A stretch of DNA of 64,000 bases, from contig NZ_RFFG01000004.1 of assembly GCF_003696215.1 (NCBI RefSeq), positions 124,001 through 188,000 of the forward strand, in the 5' to 3' direction. Positions 1 to 10,488 of this stretch are shown piece by piece. The stretch comes from Actinomadura harenae. GTDB taxonomy: Bacteria; Actinomycetota; Actinomycetes; Streptosporangiales; Streptosporangiaceae. Position numbers and translations under genes: made by a program. How positions within the stretch are numbered: position 1 is the stretch's first letter; each line of letters opens with the position of its first letter. The notes beneath the pieces are model-generated. The model ran no database searches. It was not told where the DNA came from and saw only the letters and a list, made by a program, of their open reading frames with translations.

Positions 1-53
1 GAGACCGTAGAAGTGGATCGCTAGAATGTCAAGAGATCTCGGGAGGAGCCGAC

Positions 54-539
54 GTGACCGTGCCGCAGGAGGCGGGGGCGACCGATGCCCGCGAGCAGTT
101 GATCGAGGAGTTCGGGCAGGTCATGCAGGAGTTCCAGCGGTCCACCGACACGCTGGACCAGCGCGTCGCCGACCGGCTGGGGCTCAACCGCACCGACCTG
201 CGCTGCCTGGAGCTGCTCTTCGGCCCCGCCCCGATGAGCCCGGGGGAGCTGGCCGCCGCGGCCGGGCTGACGACCGGCGGCGTGACGACCGCCATCGACC
301 GGCTGGAGCGCTCCGGCTATGCGACCCGGGTACGGGACACCGCCGACCGGCGGCGCGTGACCGTCCAGCCCACCGAGAAGAGCTACGCGATGGTCGCCGA
401 GATCTTCGCGCCGATCGCCCAGGAGGGCGCCGTCTACCTCCGCGAGCTGGACGCGGCCGACCTGACCCGGATGATCGACTTCCTGCGCTTCGCCACCCGC
501 CGGCACCACGACCACGCCGAACGCCTCGCCCGAGGCTAG
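54..539 (+). CDS. MarR-family transcriptional regulator
   Basis: A 161-residue winged-helix regulator of the MarR family. The middle of the protein carries the expected helix-turn-helix and wing: residues around 60-105 read as a recognition helix (GLTTGGVTTAIDRLE) followed by the basic wing (RDTADRRRVTVQPT). Flanking helices would form the dimer interface. The GTG start is chosen because a strong GGGAGGAG Shine-Dalgarno lies at 41-48, 5 nt upstream. Ligand and targets are not visible; the serine hydrolase immediately downstream has its own promoter, so regulation of that gene is only a guess. Confidence 0.9.
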   Translation: MTVPQEAGATDAREQLIEEFGQVMQEFQRSTDTLDQRVADRLGLNRTDLRCLELLFGPAPMSPGELAAAAGLTTGGVTTAIDRLERSGYATRVRDTADRRRVTVQPTEKSYAMVAEIFAPIAQEGAVYLRELDAADLTRMIDFLRFATRRHHDHAERLARG

Positions 540-612
540 GGCTTGGCCGGGACGACGAAACGGGCCGGTGACGGTGGTCGGTCCGGACGAGTTCAGGCGG
601 CGGCCGGCTGGC

Positions 613-618
613 TACGGT
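613..618 (+). promoter_or_regulatory. -10 box of a leaderless promoter for the S12 hydrolase
   Basis: TACGGT followed by a 7-nt spacer and then ATG at 626. There is no Shine-Dalgarno. This spacing places the transcription start at the start codon, the pattern repeated at several genes in this window. Confidence 0.55.
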
Positions 619-625
619 GGGGCGG

Positions 626-1963
626 ATGATGAGGGTTGATGTGCTTGAGAGGCGGTTGCGGGAGCGGCTGCCGGGGCTGGCGGAGGAACACGGGGTGCCG
701 GGGGTGGCCGTGGCCATCGGCACCGGCGGGGAGATGGTCGAAGAGGCGGCCGGGGTCCTGAGCACCGCCACCGGCGTGGGGGCGACGGTCGACTCGGTGT
801 TCCAGATCGGGTCCGTCACCAAGGTTCTGACCGCGACCCTCGTGATGCAACTGGCCGGGGAAGACGCGATCGACCTCGACGCCCCGGTGGGGACCTACCT
901 TCCCGGGTTCCGGACGGGGTTTCCGGAGGTCACCGTCCGGCAGCTGATGTCCCACACGGCGGGGTTCGAAGGGGACATCTTCACTGACACGGGCAAGGGT
1001 GACGACTGCCTGGCCCTGTACGTGGACCTGCTGGCGGAGGTCCCGCAGCTCTTCGAGCCCGGCGAGATGTTCTCCTACAACAACGCCGGTTACAGCGTGC
1101 TGGGACGGATCGTCGAGGTCGTGCGGGGCAAGCCGTTCGACGCGTGCATGAGGGATCACCTGTTCACGCCGTTCGGCATGACGCACGCGGCGAACGACCC
1201 GTACGAGGCGATCCTGCACCGGGCGGCGGTGGGGCATCTCGGGGGCATGCCGAGCCCGGTGTGGGCGATGGCCCGGTCGAACGCCCCCGCGGGGTCGATG
1301 CTCGCCATGACGCCGAGGGACCTGGTGGCCTTCGCCAGGGCGCACCTCGCCGACCCGAGCCTGCACGCCATGCGGGAACCGCAGGTCACACTGCCGGACA
1401 TCGGATGGGGGACGGCCTGGGGCCTGGGCTGGGAGCTCTATGACCTGCCGGGCGGGCCCGTCTTCGGCCACGACGGGAACACGATCGGGCAGTCGGCGAT
1501 CCTGCGCGTGGATCCCGCGCGCGACGTGGTCCTCGCGATCCTCACCAACGGCGGGAACCCCAAACCGCTGATGAAGGAGATCAGCGGGTGGGTGCTGGAG
1601 CTGCCGGACGAGCCGGTCCCCGACCCGGCGGCCCGCGTGAACGCGACGCGCCATACCGGCACCTACGTGTCGGACACGAGCGCGACCACGGTCAGCGAGG
1701 ACGACACCGGACGGCTGTGGCTCGACCGGGTCCCGCTGGGGATCGCGGCGGAGGTCGGGGACGAGCCGTTCCGGACGGAACTCGTCGCATGGCGGGGCGA
1801 CGCGCTGCTCCCCGTCGCGCCCGGGCACGGGCCCGTCGCGTTCCTGGGGGACGACGGCGAAGGAAAGGCCCTCTACCTGCACACAGGCCGCGCGGACATC
1901 CGGGCGGACGCCCGTGCGGACGTGCGGGCGGATGTTGGTGCGGACGGACGAAACCGGGGCTGA
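626..1963 (+). CDS. S12-family serine hydrolase (class C beta-lactamase fold)
   Basis: A 445-residue hydrolase of the beta-lactamase / D-alanyl-D-alanine carboxypeptidase fold. The nucleophile motif SxxK is SVTK at residues 63-66, the second motif is the YNN near residue 150, and the third motif is HDG instead of KTG, as in esterase and D-aminopeptidase members of MEROPS S12. No signal peptide is seen, so it should be cytoplasmic. That argues against a cell-wall penicillin-binding role. A C-terminal domain follows the catalytic domain, and the last 25 residues are a repetitive RAD-x tail built on a 12-nt DNA repeat. The ATG at 626 is preferred over the upstream GTG because of the leaderless -10 box. 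The substrate is unknown; D-stereospecific peptidase is plausible given the downstream peptide genes. Confidence 0.85.
   Translation: MMRVDVLERRLRERLPGLAEEHGVPGVAVAIGTGGEMVEEAAGVLSTATGVGATVDSVFQIGSVTKVLTATLVMQLAGEDAIDLDAPVGTYLPGFRTGFPEVTVRQLMSHTAGFEGDIFTDTGKGDDCLALYVDLLAEVPQLFEPGEMFSYNNAGYSVLGRIVEVVRGKPFDACMRDHLFTPFGMTHAANDPYEAILHRAAVGHLGGMPSPVWAMARSNAPAGSMLAMTPRDLVAFARAHLADPSLHAMREPQVTLPDIGWGTAWGLGWELYDLPGGPVFGHDGNTIGQSAILRVDPARDVVLAILTNGGNPKPLMKEISGWVLELPDEPVPDPAARVNATRHTGTYVSDTSATTVSEDDTGRLWLDRVPLGIAAEVGDEPFRTELVAWRGDALLPVAPGHGPVAFLGDDGEGKALYLHTGRADIRADARADVRADVGADGRNRG
1885..1955 (+). repeat. 12-nt tandem repeat coding a (RADx)n tail
   Basis: About five imperfect copies of a 12-nt unit encode RADI-RADA-RADV-RADV-GADG at the C-terminus of the S12 hydrolase. 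Copy-number change would lengthen or shorten the tail without altering the frame. Confidence 0.6.
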
Positions 1964-2017
1964 ACATTCGCCGGACCGGACGAACACCGGTCGTGGTACG
2001 GCCCCCAATATCGTCGA

Positions 2018-3917
<1,900 letters not shown>

Positions 3918-3925
<8 letters not shown>

Positions 3926-4868
3926 GTATGTTCTCCACCGCCTGGTGGTCTCCGCTCTCGTCATGCTCGGGATCTCCGCGGTCGTCTACTTCATGCTGCA
4001 CCTGGTCTCGGACAGTCCGGGCCGGGTCGTGCTCGGCCAGCGGGTGTCGCCCGAGGCGGTGGCGGCGTTCAACCACGAGCACGGCTTCGACCGGCCCGTG
4101 GTCGTGCAGTACCTCGACTACCTGAAGCAGCTGCTCCAGGGGGACCTCGGCCGGTCCTACAAGTTGAACGAGAACGTCTCCACGCTGATCGCGCAGAACG
4201 CCGGGCGGAGCGCGATGCTGTCGCTGGCCGGGCTCGTCCTGGCGCTGGCCGTCGCGGTCCCGCTCGGGATCCTCCAGGCCGTCCGGCGCAACGGCCTGCT
4301 CGACCGGGCGGCCACGGCCGTGTCCTACATGCTGTACGCGACGCCGTCGTTCCTGCTCGGACTCGTCCTGATCGCGGTGTTCAGCCAGCAGGTGGGCCTC
4401 TTCCCGGCCGAGGCGTCCCAGTCGCACTCGCCCTGGGCGGTCTTCACCGATCCGCGGGCCATGACCCTGCCGGTGATCACGCTGGCCGCGGGGAGCGTCG
4501 CCGTCTTCGCGCAGCACCAGCGCTCCTCGGCGCTGGACCAGCTCGGCCAGGACTACATCCGCGTCGCGCGGGCCAAGGGCCTGCGGGAACGGCAGATCCT
4601 GACCCGCCACCTGCTCCGGAACGCCTGCATGCCGCTGATCACGCTGGTCGGGACGCTGGTCCCGACGCTGCTCGCCGGGAACGTCATCGTCGAGTCGCTC
4701 TTCAACTACCCGGGCCTCGGCCTGCTCTTCCTGAACAGCCTGCAACGCGAGGACTATCCCCTGCTCCTCGCCTACACCCTCATGGGCGGCCTCCTGACCG
4801 TCGTCGGCAACTTCCTCGCCGACGTCCTGGTCGCCGCCGCCGATCGCCGAATCGAGGTGGGGAAATGA
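3918..4868 (+). CDS. Peptide ABC transporter permease (DppB type)
   Basis: A 316-residue inner-membrane permease. It starts with a transmembrane segment immediately after the Met (residues about 7-30) and has roughly six segments in all. The cytoplasmic EAA-like loop that docks on the ATPase is seen as RVARAKGLRERQILTRHLLRNA-like sequence near residues 215-235. Length and layout match DppB/OppB. The gene overlaps the ATPase by 8 nt and the next permease by the ATGA junction, so all three are translationally coupled. The substrate is a peptide by family; the exact ligand is not readable. Confidence 0.93.
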
Positions 4869-5683
4869 GGCGGCATCCGCTCGCGCTCGCCGGTGGCCTG
4901 CTCCTGCTGCTGGTCGTGGGGTTCTGCGTCCTCGGCCCGCTGCTGCATCCGACGAACCAGACCGACGTCGACCTCGTCGACGCGGCGCTGCCCCCCGGCG
5001 GCGACCATCCTCTCGGCACCGACACCAACGGCTTCGACGTGCTCGGACGGCTGATGACCGGCGGCCGGGTGTCGCTGGAGATCAGCCTGCTGGCCGCGCT
5101 CGTCGCGACCACGATCGGCACGCTCTACGGCGCGGTCGCCGGGCTCGCCGGGGGAGTGGTGGACGGGTTCATGATGCGGCTGGTCGACGTGATGCTGTCG
5201 ATCCCGTTCCTGTTCTTCGTGCTGATCCTCTCCGCCCGGTTCCACGCCGACGCGCTGTCGCTGAGCCTGGTCATCGGCGGTTTCTCCTGGCTGCTGTCGG
5301 CGCGGCTGGTCCGCGGGGAGGTGCTGACGCTGCGGGTCCGGGAGTTCGTCCTGGCGGCCAAGGTCATGGGCGCCTCGCGGCGGCGGGTCATCCTCACCCA
5401 CCTGATCCCCAACGCGCTCGGCGTGATCATCGTGACCGTCACCTTCCAGGTGGCCGACGCGATCATCGTCGTGTCCGCGCTCGGCTTCCTCGGCTTCGGC
5501 CTGACCTATCCCACGGCGGACTGGGGCAGCCAGCTCGCCAGCGGCGTCACCTACATCTCCGCCGACTACTGGTGGCTGATCTACCCGGTCGGCGCCTGCA
5601 TCATCCTCACGGTCCTCGCCCTCAACCTGCTCGCCGACGCCCTCCGGGACGCGATCGGGCGCCCCACCTCAGCAAGGAGCTAG
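4865..5683 (+). CDS. Peptide ABC transporter permease (DppC type)
   Basis: A 272-residue second permease of the peptide importer. It has an N-terminal transmembrane segment, a periplasmic loop containing the DppC-typical HPLGTDTNGFDVLGRLM block, then five further hydrophobic segments and the coupling loop near VMGASRRRVILTHLIPNA. It starts within the stop of the preceding gene (ATGA) and is followed after 4 nt by the lipoprotein gene, with an AAGGAG Shine-Dalgarno lying in its own 3' end. Confidence 0.93.
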   Translation: MRRHPLALAGGLLLLLVVGFCVLGPLLHPTNQTDVDLVDAALPPGGDHPLGTDTNGFDVLGRLMTGGRVSLEISLLAALVATTIGTLYGAVAGLAGGVVDGFMMRLVDVMLSIPFLFFVLILSARFHADALSLSLVIGGFSWLLSARLVRGEVLTLRVREFVLAAKVMGASRRRVILTHLIPNALGVIIVTVTFQVADAIIVVSALGFLGFGLTYPTADWGSQLASGVTYISADYWWLIYPVGACIILTVLALNLLADALRDAIGRPTSARS

Positions 5684-5687
5684 CAGC

Positions 5688-7517
5688 ATGCGCGGACGCA
5701 TCTCGATCGTGCTCGCCACCCTGCTCACCGTCCCCCTCGCCACGACCGCGTGCGGCTCCGGCGGCGGCGGGACGGCCAAGAGCATCATCACCGTGCCCCC
5801 GAAGCAGACCGGCACCCCGAAGGACGGCGGCACGGCCGTCGTCGCGCTGACCCCCGGTCTCAGCCCGAACTACATCTACCCCTACCCGCCCGCCTCGGCG
5901 AACGGCACGGTGATCGCCCGCGGCCAGCTGTGGCGCTCGCTGTACCGGCCGAGCGGCGAGGGAAGCCAGATCGTCGACCCCGCGCTGAGCCTGGCCGAGC
6001 AGCCGGTCTACAGCACGGACCGCAGGACCGTGACGATCAAGATGAAGGACTTCAAATGGTCCACGGGCCGTCCCGTGACCGCCGATGACGTCGTCTTCTC
6101 TCTCGACCTGCTCAAGGCCGCGCTGGCCGTGAGCCCGGCCAACTGGAGCTTCTACACCCCCGGCCAGTTCCCGGACGGCGTGACCGCCGAGGCCACCAGG
6201 CCGGACACCCTCACACTCACCCTGAAGACCGCGTACAACCCGTCCTACCTGCTGTCCATGCTGGCGCTGCTGTACGTCATGCCGTCCCAGGAGTGGAACA
6301 TCGCCAAGGACGGCGGCCCGCACCTGGACTACACCGATCCGAAGAACGCCAAGGCGATCTACGGCTACCTCACCAAGCAGTCGAGCCGTCAGCAGACGTT
6401 CGCCACCAACCCGCTCTGGCAGGTCGTCAACGGGCCGTACAAGCTGAAGAGCTTCGACCCGACGACCGGCTCGTTCTCCCTGGCCGCGAACAAGTCCTAC
6501 AGCGGTCCGGGCGAGAAGCGCCTCGACCAGGTGGACTTCAAGGCGTTCACGTCCGCCGCCGCCGTCCTCAACCAGATGAAGGCGGGCAACCTCACCGTCG
6601 GCACGCTGGACTCGACGTTCATCTCGCAGGCCGGCGCGCTCAAGGCCAAGGGCTACACCGTCTACAGCAGTCCGGCCCCGGCCCGGATCGACGCGCTCAC
6701 GATCAACTTCAAGCACACCGTCGGCGGCTTCGACAAGGTCATCGCGCAGCCGTACGTCCGGCAGGCGCTCCAGCGGCTGATCGACGAGAAGGGCTACATC
6801 AGCAGCCGCGGCATCTACAACGGCGCGGGGGCGGAGAACCACACCACGGCGGGGGCCGACTCGCCCTACCCGCCGTCCTTCGGTGACAAGGCGCCCTACC
6901 CGTACGACCCGGCGGCGGCGACCAAGCTGCTCACCGACCACGGCTGGAAGGTCGTGCCCGGGGGAACGACCACGTGCGAGCAGCCGTCGCTCTGCGGTAC
7001 CGGGATCAAGCAGGGGCAGACGATCGGGTTCACGCTCGCCTCGGCCAACACGCCCGGCTACGTCGGCGCCCGCGACATCGCGTTCGTCTCGGCCGCCAAG
7101 AAGCTGGGGATCGAGGTGAAGATCGTGACCAAGTCGCTCAACTACATGTACGAGAACTACGGCAACTCCTTCGCCCCGGCCAAGGCCAACGAATGGGCGA
7201 TGCAGGACTTCGGGCCGCTCTACCTCGCCGTCGGCTACCCCAGCGGCAACACGGTGTTCAACACCGGCGGCAGCTTCAACCTCGGCTCCTACGCCAACCC
7301 CCAGGTCGACAAGCTGATCAACGCCTCGACGTTCGGCGCGGACCCCAAGGCCCTGTCCGCCGAGGCCACCGCGCTCGCCCAGGACCAGCCCGTGCTGCTC
7401 TTCCCGACCCCGAACACCCTGGTCGTCTGGAAGAACACGCTGTCCGGCCCGACCTCGTCGTTCAAGGCCCTGCTGAGCTACCTGTACGCGCCGGAGCAAT
7501 GGTACTTCCACGACTGA
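5688..7517 (+). CDS. Peptide ABC transporter substrate-binding lipoprotein (SBP family 5)
   Basis: A 609-residue extracytoplasmic solute-binding protein of the SBP_bac_5 family. It begins with a lipoprotein signal peptide whose lipobox LATTAC gives a lipidated Cys at residue 22, followed by a Gly/Ser linker. Family features include the FKWSTGRPVTADDVVFSLD block near 120-140 and long lobes that bind peptides. Being about 60 residues longer than typical DppA, it may take a bulkier ligand (inference). It completes the importer. Its last 19 nt overlap the start chosen for the esterase gene. Confidence 0.93.
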   Translation: MRGRISIVLATLLTVPLATTACGSGGGGTAKSIITVPPKQTGTPKDGGTAVVALTPGLSPNYIYPYPPASANGTVIARGQLWRSLYRPSGEGSQIVDPALSLAEQPVYSTDRRTVTIKMKDFKWSTGRPVTADDVVFSLDLLKAALAVSPANWSFYTPGQFPDGVTAEATRPDTLTLTLKTAYNPSYLLSMLALLYVMPSQEWNIAKDGGPHLDYTDPKNAKAIYGYLTKQSSRQQTFATNPLWQVVNGPYKLKSFDPTTGSFSLAANKSYSGPGEKRLDQVDFKAFTSAAAVLNQMKAGNLTVGTLDSTFISQAGALKAKGYTVYSSPAPARIDALTINFKHTVGGFDKVIAQPYVRQALQRLIDEKGYISSRGIYNGAGAENHTTAGADSPYPPSFGDKAPYPYDPAAATKLLTDHGWKVVPGGTTTCEQPSLCGTGIKQGQTIGFTLASANTPGYVGARDIAFVSAAKKLGIEVKIVTKSLNYMYENYGNSFAPAKANEWAMQDFGPLYLAVGYPSGNTVFNTGGSFNLGSYANPQVDKLINASTFGADPKALSAEATALAQDQPVLLFPTPNTLVVWKNTLSGPTSSFKALLSYLYAPEQWYFHD

Positions 7518-8509
7518 TCACCGAGCTGCCAGCCGACGTCCGGGTGGTGGCGCTCGGGGAGAGCGCCCACAACATCACCGAGTTCTACGAGCTCAAGGAC
7601 CGGATCCTCCGGCACCTGGTCGAGGAGCACGGGTTCACGGCGTTCGTCATGGAGTCCGGGTTCGCCGAGGGGCTGGGCGTCGACGCCTGGCTCCGCGGCG
7701 GCCCGGCGGATGAAGGGGATGTAGCGGCCGTCGCGGCCGTCGCGGACGTGGCCCGCGACGGCATCACCTACCGCTTCGGCGAGTGCGCGCCGATGCGGCG
7801 GCAACTGGAATGGATGCGGACCGCCGGAGTCGGCTTCTACGGGATGGATCTGCCGGGGTCGTCCACCTCGCCGAGGCCCGCCGTCCGGGTGATCGCCGAG
7901 CGGACGCCCGGCCGGGACCTGCGCGACCTGGCCCGGCGGAGCGACCTGGGCGGCCGGACCGAGGCGGTGGTGCGCCTCGCCGCCCTGCCGTCCGCCGAAC
8001 GGGACGCCCTGCTGGCGGACCTGCGTGCCCTGACCCTCCGCGCCAGGGACTCGCGCGACGGCGTCGTGGCGCGCGCCGCCGCCTCACTGGCGGCGTTCCT
8101 CGACGAACAGGAACCGGTCCGCGACGGGGAGCCCTATCCCCGGGACGTCTTCATGGCCGACACCGTGCGCTGGGTTCTGGAACGCGAGGAACGCGTCGTG
8201 GTCAGCGCGCACAACGGGCACGTCCAGCGGACGCCGCTGGACGGCCGTCCGATGATGGGCGCCCTGCTGGACGCGGAGCTCGGCCCCGCGATGGCCGTCG
8301 TCGGGATGACCTACGACTCCGGACCGGTGATCCGCTTCACCGAGCGCTCGGCGCGGCCGTTCGACTGGGACGTCCACCTCGAGCAGCGAGGACCGGGCGA
8401 CCCCGCCGAGTCGGCCGAGGGCTTCGACGCGCTCGTCCGGCTCGACCACGCCACCCTCATCCCCGGAGCGTTCGAACGGCTCCGCGCCGAGTTCGAGGAG
8501 TACCGATGA
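7499..8509 (+). CDS. Erythromycin esterase family hydrolase
   Basis: A 336-residue protein of the erythromycin esterase / succinoglycan hydrolase family (PF05139). The hallmark segment RVVALGESAHNITEFYELK lies at about residues 15-33, with the Glu and His of GESAH as the expected catalytic or metal-proximal residues. The later conserved VVVSAHNGHVQR and YGMDLPGS-like blocks are present. It is somewhat shorter than EreA/EreB (about 400 residues). The ATG at 7499 overlaps the upstream lipoprotein gene by 19 nt, and the stop overlaps the peptidase start (ATGA). Family members open macrolactone esters. Its place in a peptide-uptake operon suggests an ester-containing peptide, which is inference. 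No signal peptide is present. Confidence 0.85.
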   Translation: MVLPRLITELPADVRVVALGESAHNITEFYELKDRILRHLVEEHGFTAFVMESGFAEGLGVDAWLRGGPADEGDVAAVAAVADVARDGITYRFGECAPMRRQLEWMRTAGVGFYGMDLPGSSTSPRPAVRVIAERTPGRDLRDLARRSDLGGRTEAVVRLAALPSAERDALLADLRALTLRARDSRDGVVARAAASLAAFLDEQEPVRDGEPYPRDVFMADTVRWVLEREERVVVSAHNGHVQRTPLDGRPMMGALLDAELGPAMAVVGMTYDSGPVIRFTERSARPFDWDVHLEQRGPGDPAESAEGFDALVRLDHATLIPGAFERLRAEFEEYR

Positions 8510-10488
8510 AGTACCCGCCCACCCGGACCGTCGACATCGTCGCGGACGTCGCCGGGATCGCGGTGCCGGACCCCTACCGCTGGCTGGAGGAGGAGACGCC
8601 CGAGGTCCGGGACTGGCAGCGGGCGCAGGCGGACCTGGCCGCCTCCGTGATCTTCGACGGGGTGGACCGGGACGCCGTCCGGGAGCTGGTGCTGGCCTTC
8701 GACACCGGAGCCCGCCCGGATCCGCCCAGGTACGCGGCCGGCCGGTGGTTCCGCGCCGTCGGGACGGACGTGGTCGTCTCCGGCACCCCGTACGGCGACG
8801 GACGGCGGATCGCGTCGCTGGGCGAGGGCGTGCCGTCCTGGCTGGCGCCCTCGCCGGACGGGAGCGTCCTGGCCGCCGGGATCTGCGACGACGGCAGCGA
8901 GCACAACACGATCCGGCTGTTCGACACGGCCACGGGCCGGGAGCTCGACGGCGCCCCGACCCAGGTCCTGCACAGCGCGTGGGTCGGCGGCGTCTCCTGG
9001 CTGCCCGACGGCAGCGGGTTCTACTTCTTCGCGCTCACCGGACCACCGGAGGAGTTCCGGCAGGCGGTCTTCCTGCACCGGCTGGGCGCTGGCACCACAC
9101 TGGAACCCGTCCCGGTGGGGACCTCCCGCGAGTACACGCTGATCCAGACGAGCGACCGGTGGGAGGTCGCCGCCCACCGGGTCGGCGCGCCCTTCCCCAT
9201 CGCGGTCCGGCGCGTCGGCGGGACATGGCGTCCGTTCCTCACCGACAGCCCGGGAACGATCGCCGGGCACATCGTCGGCGACCGCTACGTCGCGGTCACC
9301 GACGTGGACGCCCCGCGCGGCCGGGTCGTCGCGATCTCGCTGGACGACCCGTCCGACTGGACCGAGCTCGTCCCCGAGGGCGACACGGTCCTGCGCTCCC
9401 TGACACCGGTCGGCGACCACCTGTACCTCAGCGAGTTCGACGCGACCTTCGCGCGCGTCCGCATCCTCGACCGGGCCGGCGCGGTCGTCGGCGAGGTGCC
9501 GCTGCCCGGACGGGGCGCGCTGTCCTCGCCGTTCTTCCCGCTGACCGCCCTGGCCGTGGGGAACCCCGCCCCGTCCTACGTCTTCGCCTTCTCCACGCCG
9601 ACCACGTCGTGGGCCGTCCACGCCCATCGCTTCGGCGCTCCGCTGGAGACTCTCGTGCCTCCCGCGGTGACCCTGGACGCCACGGTCGAGGTGGGCGAGG
9701 CGATCGCCTCCGACGGCGTCCCGATCCCGTATCACCTGATCAGCGGCCGTGCCGACGCGTCCGACGCGCCCCAGCCGTCGAACCCGCCCGTGCTCGTCTC
9801 CGCGTACGGCGCGGCCGGGGTGCCGCTGCTGCCCGCCTACCAGGCCGATCTGGCGGCCTTCGTCGCGGCGGGCGGCGCCGTCGTCCAGGCGTACCTGCGG
9901 GGCGGCGGGGAGTTCGGCCGGGACTGGTGGATGGCCGCGCACCGGGAGCGGAAGCAGGTGCGGGACGCCGACCTCGTCGCGGTCGCCGAGCATCTCATCG
10001 ACACGGGACGGGCGGCCCCCGGCGGGCTCGCGCTCACCGGAGGGTCGGACGGCGGGCTGATGTGCGGCGTCGCCGCGACGACACGTCCCGACCTGTGGCG
10101 GGCGGTGCTGCCGCGCGCGCCCTTGCTCGACCTGATCGGCGGCACCCGCGACCCCTACCTGGAGTTCGTCCTCCGCAAGGCGTGGGGCGACCCCGACGAT
10201 CCCGCCGACGTCCGGCGCTTCCTGACACTGTCGCCCTACGAGCTGATCCGGGACGGCGCGTTCCCCGCCCTGTACATCCAGGCGGGCGCGAACGATCCGC
10301 GGTGCCGTCCCTGGCACGCGCGCAAGTTCGCCGCGCGCCTCCAGGCCGCCCAGCGGGGCGCCGCGCCGATCCTGGTGCACGTCTTCGAGGACGCCGGGCA
10401 CGGCGCGGCGACCGGCCATGACGTGGCGGTCGAGCAGGACACCGAGTGGCTGGCGTTCCTGCTCAGGAGTTTCGGCCTGCGGATCTGA
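8506..10488 (+). CDS. S9 prolyl oligopeptidase family serine peptidase
   Basis: A 660-residue serine peptidase with an N-terminal beta-propeller and a C-terminal alpha/beta hydrolase domain. It opens with the family signature DPYRWLEEE at about residues 22-30. The catalytic Ser is in GGSDGGLM (near residue 512), Asp in the ANDPRCR segment (near 595) and His in DAGHGAA (near 630). It should cleave short imported peptides in the cytosol, classically after proline. The start overlaps the esterase stop as ATGA. It is the last gene of the importer operon and its 3' end overlaps the convergent PucR gene by 26 bp. Confidence 0.92.
   Translation: MKYPPTRTVDIVADVAGIAVPDPYRWLEEETPEVRDWQRAQADLAASVIFDGVDRDAVRELVLAFDTGARPDPPRYAAGRWFRAVGTDVVVSGTPYGDGRRIASLGEGVPSWLAPSPDGSVLAAGICDDGSEHNTIRLFDTATGRELDGAPTQVLHSAWVGGVSWLPDGSGFYFFALTGPPEEFRQAVFLHRLGAGTTLEPVPVGTSREYTLIQTSDRWEVAAHRVGAPFPIAVRRVGGTWRPFLTDSPGTIAGHIVGDRYVAVTDVDAPRGRVVAISLDDPSDWTELVPEGDTVLRSLTPVGDHLYLSEFDATFARVRILDRAGAVVGEVPLPGRGALSSPFFPLTALAVGNPAPSYVFAFSTPTTSWAVHAHRFGAPLETLVPPAVTLDATVEVGEAIASDGVPIPYHLISGRADASDAPQPSNPPVLVSAYGAAGVPLLPAYQADLAAFVAAGGAVVQAYLRGGGEFGRDWWMAAHRERKQVRDADLVAVAEHLIDTGRAAPGGLALTGGSDGGLMCGVAATTRPDLWRAVLPRAPLLDLIGGTRDPYLEFVLRKAWGDPDDPADVRRFLTLSPYELIRDGAFPALYIQAGANDPRCRPWHARKFAARLQAAQRGAAPILVHVFEDAGHGAATGHDVAVEQDTEWLAFLLRSFGLRI

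Noticed and set aside
5622-7511. Long minus-strand open frame opposite the binding-protein gene
   Set aside because: The plus strand encodes a clear lipoprotein with SBP family 5 motifs; the antisense shows none.
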